From NCBI RefSeq assembly GCF_029392895.1, contig NZ_CP114200.1, forward strand, positions 3,565,001 through 3,629,000: DNA of 64,000 bases, read 5' to 3'. The notes under the pieces were generated by a model. That model ran no database searches and was not told where the DNA came from. It saw only the letters and a list, made by a program, of their open reading frames with translations. Positions within the stretch are counted from its first letter, which is position 1, and every line of letters starts with the position of its first letter. Made by a program: the position numbers and the translations under genes. This DNA comes from Streptomyces sp. 71268. Its GTDB lineage: Bacteria; Actinomycetota; Actinomycetes; Streptomycetales; Streptomycetaceae. This document shows positions 62,383-64,000 of this stretch, one piece after another.

Positions 62383-63024
62383 TCACCCCGGCCGTCCGGG
62401 CCGGAGGATGGCCTCGCTGCCGATCGGTGTGAACCCCACGGCGAGGAACGCCCGGAGGGAGCGCGCGTTGCCTGGGGAGACGGCGGCGAACACCGGCTCA
62501 CCAGCGGGAACGAGGGTGAGCGCGGCGCGCAGGAGAGAGCGGCCCGCTCCCGCGCTGGGGCTGTCCGGGCTGTCGAGTTCGATGCTCAGCTCGCGGCGGC
62601 CGGCCAGCCCGCGCGCCAACGTGACGAGGCCGCGTTCGTCGCCGTGGACGGCGACGTCGGTACGGAGTTCCCTGGCGTAGCGGACGCGCGGATGGTCGTC
62701 GGCGTCCAGGCGTGGGGGCAGCCGGGGTGGGCCGGGGAGCCCGCGCGCGACGAGTACGGCGTCCGTCACCCCGACCCACCCCTTCGGGCCGGCCAGGTGG
62801 CGCAGGAAGTCGGGCGCCATGGAGCCGCCGTAACCGTCGGGCCCCTGGGCGTGGACCTCGGCGGCGGGCAGAGCGGTGGCGACGACGGCGTGCGCGGTGA
62901 AGGCGGCCGAGCACTCCAGCCCGTGCGCCAGCGGCGGCAGGACCGTCACCTGCCCGTCCGCTGGGGGGAAGCGCCCGTCGGCGGCGTCGAGGAAGTACGT
63001 CAGCAGGGGGTGCGGCCCGTTCAT
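62383..63024 (-). CDS. GNAT-family N-acetyltransferase
   Basis: 213 residues. The last 90 form the GNAT core: GLVTLARGLAGRRELSIEL, then AGAGRSLLRAAL at the acetyl-CoA pyrophosphate site (variant of Q/RxxGxG/A), and PVFAAVSPGNARSLRAFLAVGFTPIG with the terminal N-x3-S-x4-xxGF pattern. The N-terminal ~100 residues are a less conserved extension. Substrate unknown. Converges with HxlR across a terminator. Confidence 0.85.
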   Translation of the reverse strand: MNGPHPLLTYFLDAADGRFPPADGQVTVLPPLAHGLECSAAFTAHAVVATALPAAEVHAQGPDGYGGSMAPDFLRHLAGPKGWVGVTDAVLVARGLPGPPRLPPRLDADDHPRVRYARELRTDVAVHGDERGLVTLARGLAGRRELSIELDSPDSPSAGAGRSLLRAALTLVPAGEPVFAAVSPGNARSLRAFLAVGFTPIGSEAILRPGRPG

Positions 63025-63199
63025 GCGGCCACATCATGCACGGCGCGTGAGGCTGACCGCCGACGGGGGCCGGGCACCGAGGCCGGCGACCAGCAGGCCC
63101 GGCACCCCGACGCCCGGGCCCGCGCCCCCGTCACGCCGCCACGCCGCCACGCCGTCACGCCGTCACGAGCGGAGGCGCGGACACGCGGGCCACGGGCCG

Positions 63200-64000
63200 T
63201 CAGCCCTTCACGCAGACGACCTGCTTCAGCTTGGCCACCACCTCGACCAGGTCCCGCTGCTGGTCGATGACCTTCTCGATCGGCTTGTACGCGCCCGGGA
63301 TCTCGTCCACCACGCCGGAGTCCTTCCGGCACTCCACGCCGCGCGTCTGCTCCTCCAGGTCCCGCGTCGAGAAGCGCTTCTTCGCGGCGTTGCGGCTCAT
63401 CTTCCGGCCCGCGCCGTGCGAGGCCGAGTTGAAGGACGCGGCGTTGCCGAGGCCCTTCACGATGTACGAGCCGGTGCCCATCGAGCCCGGGATGATGCCG
63501 TACTCACCCGCGCCGGCCCGGATCGCGCCCTTGCGGGTGACCAGCAGGTCCATGCCGTCGTAGCGCTCCTCGCTGACGTAGTTGTGGTGGCAGGAGATGA
63601 CGTCGTCGAAGGTGACCCTGGCCTTGCGGAACTCGCGCCGCAGCACCTCCTGGAGGAGCGCCATCATGATCGACCGGTTGTGCTTGGCGTACTCCTGCGC
63701 CCAGAACAGGTCGTTGCGGTACGCCGCCATCTGCGGGGTGTCCGAGACGAAGACGGCCAGGTCACGGTCGACCAGCCCCTGGTTGTGCGGCAGCTTCTGG
63801 GCCTCGCCGATGTGGTACTCGGCGAGCTCCTTGCCGATGTTGCGGGAGCCCGAGTGCAGCATCAGCCACACCGCGCCCTCGCCGTCCACGCAGACCTCCA
63901 CGAAGTGGTTGCCGCCGCCGAGCGTCCCCATCTGCTTGGTCGCCCGCTCCTGGCGGAACTTCACCGCGTCGGCCACGTCGTCGAACCGGGACCAGAAGTC
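63200..64000 (-). CDS. rtcB: RNA-splicing ligase RtcB, 5' part outside window
   Basis: The C-terminal 266 residues of RtcB, a Mn/GTP-dependent RNA ligase joining 2',3'-cyclic phosphate or 3'-phosphate to 5'-OH ends. MGTLGGGNHFVEV, LHSGSRNIGKELA and CHHNYVSEERYD provide metal ligands, and NSASHGAGRKMSRNAAKKRF contains the guanylylated His. The frame is open to the window edge (DFWSRFDDVADAV), so about 130 N-terminal residues are missing. The 175 bases between it and the GNAT gene contain CACGCCGCCACGCCGTCACG-type simple repeats only. No RtcR or archease is visible. Confidence 0.93.
   Translation of the reverse strand, partial: DFWSRFDDVADAVKFRQERATKQMGTLGGGNHFVEVCVDGEGAVWLMLHSGSRNIGKELAEYHIGEAQKLPHNQGLVDRDLAVFVSDTPQMAAYRNDLFWAQEYAKHNRSIMMALLQEVLRREFRKARVTFDDVISCHHNYVSEERYDGMDLLVTRKGAIRAGAGEYGIIPGSMGTGSYIVKGLGNAASFNSASHGAGRKMSRNAAKKRFSTRDLEEQTRGVECRKDSGVVDEIPGAYKPIEKVIDQQRDLVEVVAKLKQVVCVKG

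Overview
The window is high-GC actinobacterial DNA, almost certainly from Streptomyces or a close relative. The evidence is a dense gene layout with frequent GTG starts and ATGA/GTGA overlaps, futalosine-route menaquinone genes beside a ResABC-type cytochrome c assembly cluster and hemL, a two-domain germacradienol/geosmin synthase, an LtrA membrane protein, a SARP regulator, and type I-E-like CRISPR repeats of the kind common in streptomycetes.

Layout. 1-14.9 kb is core chromosome: mqnP-mqnL; an ECF sigma factor with two CU044_5270-type membrane proteins; tlpA-ccdA-resB-ccsB; a Tat lipoprotein with a NodB-like fold; hemL coupled to a histidine phosphatase; and a conserved Streptomyces hypothetical closed by a strong terminator. 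15.1-19.7 kb is a compact accessory cassette on the + strand: a Nudix/winged-helix (NrtR-like) regulator, a nucleoside phosphorylase/nucleosidase with an extra C-terminal tail, a large four-helix membrane protein and a second small membrane protein. The two middle proteins share a short motif (STVGI-x-A-x2-V) and are translationally coupled. I regard this as the best candidate for an undescribed conflict/defence-type system.

19.7-32.7 kb is a mix of metabolic genes: a molybdopterin oxidoreductase lacking the usual Fe-S cysteines, SRPBCC, Ppx/GppA, a CocE-type hydrolase with a divergent TetR regulator, an ABC exporter pair and an alkylsulfatase. 32.7-34.2 kb is a visibly lower-GC patch holding the last part of a pretoxin-HINT polymorphic toxin and two small unknown genes, probably a decayed toxin/immunity locus. 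34.2-42.1 kb carries LysR/NmrA-like/DUF1772, a SARP regulator with phased repeats upstream, a dehalogenase-like hydrolase and a carboxylesterase.

42.3-48.9 kb contains three separate CRISPR arrays, all read on the - strand and all preceded by the same ~74-bp leader. There is no cas gene in the window. Between them lie a DLH-family protein with its catalytic Cys replaced, two XRE/TPR regulators and a three-gene operon of Streptomyces-specific unknowns. One gene of that operon carries a one-base frameshift. A fourth regulator just beyond (49.1-50.2 kb) has lost its HTH and has an in-frame stop. This is a plastic, partly decayed zone.

50.4-64 kb returns to ordinary content: ltrA, a lipoprotein, geosmin synthase, a secreted metallophosphoesterase, YnfA-like and SDR proteins, an aldo/keto reductase, a glycine-amidinotransferase-type enzyme preceded by a tiny overlapping ORF, an imine-reductase-like enzyme with a divergent HxlR regulator, a GNAT protein and the C-terminal two-thirds of RtcB. 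No tRNA, rRNA, integrase or transposase was recognised.
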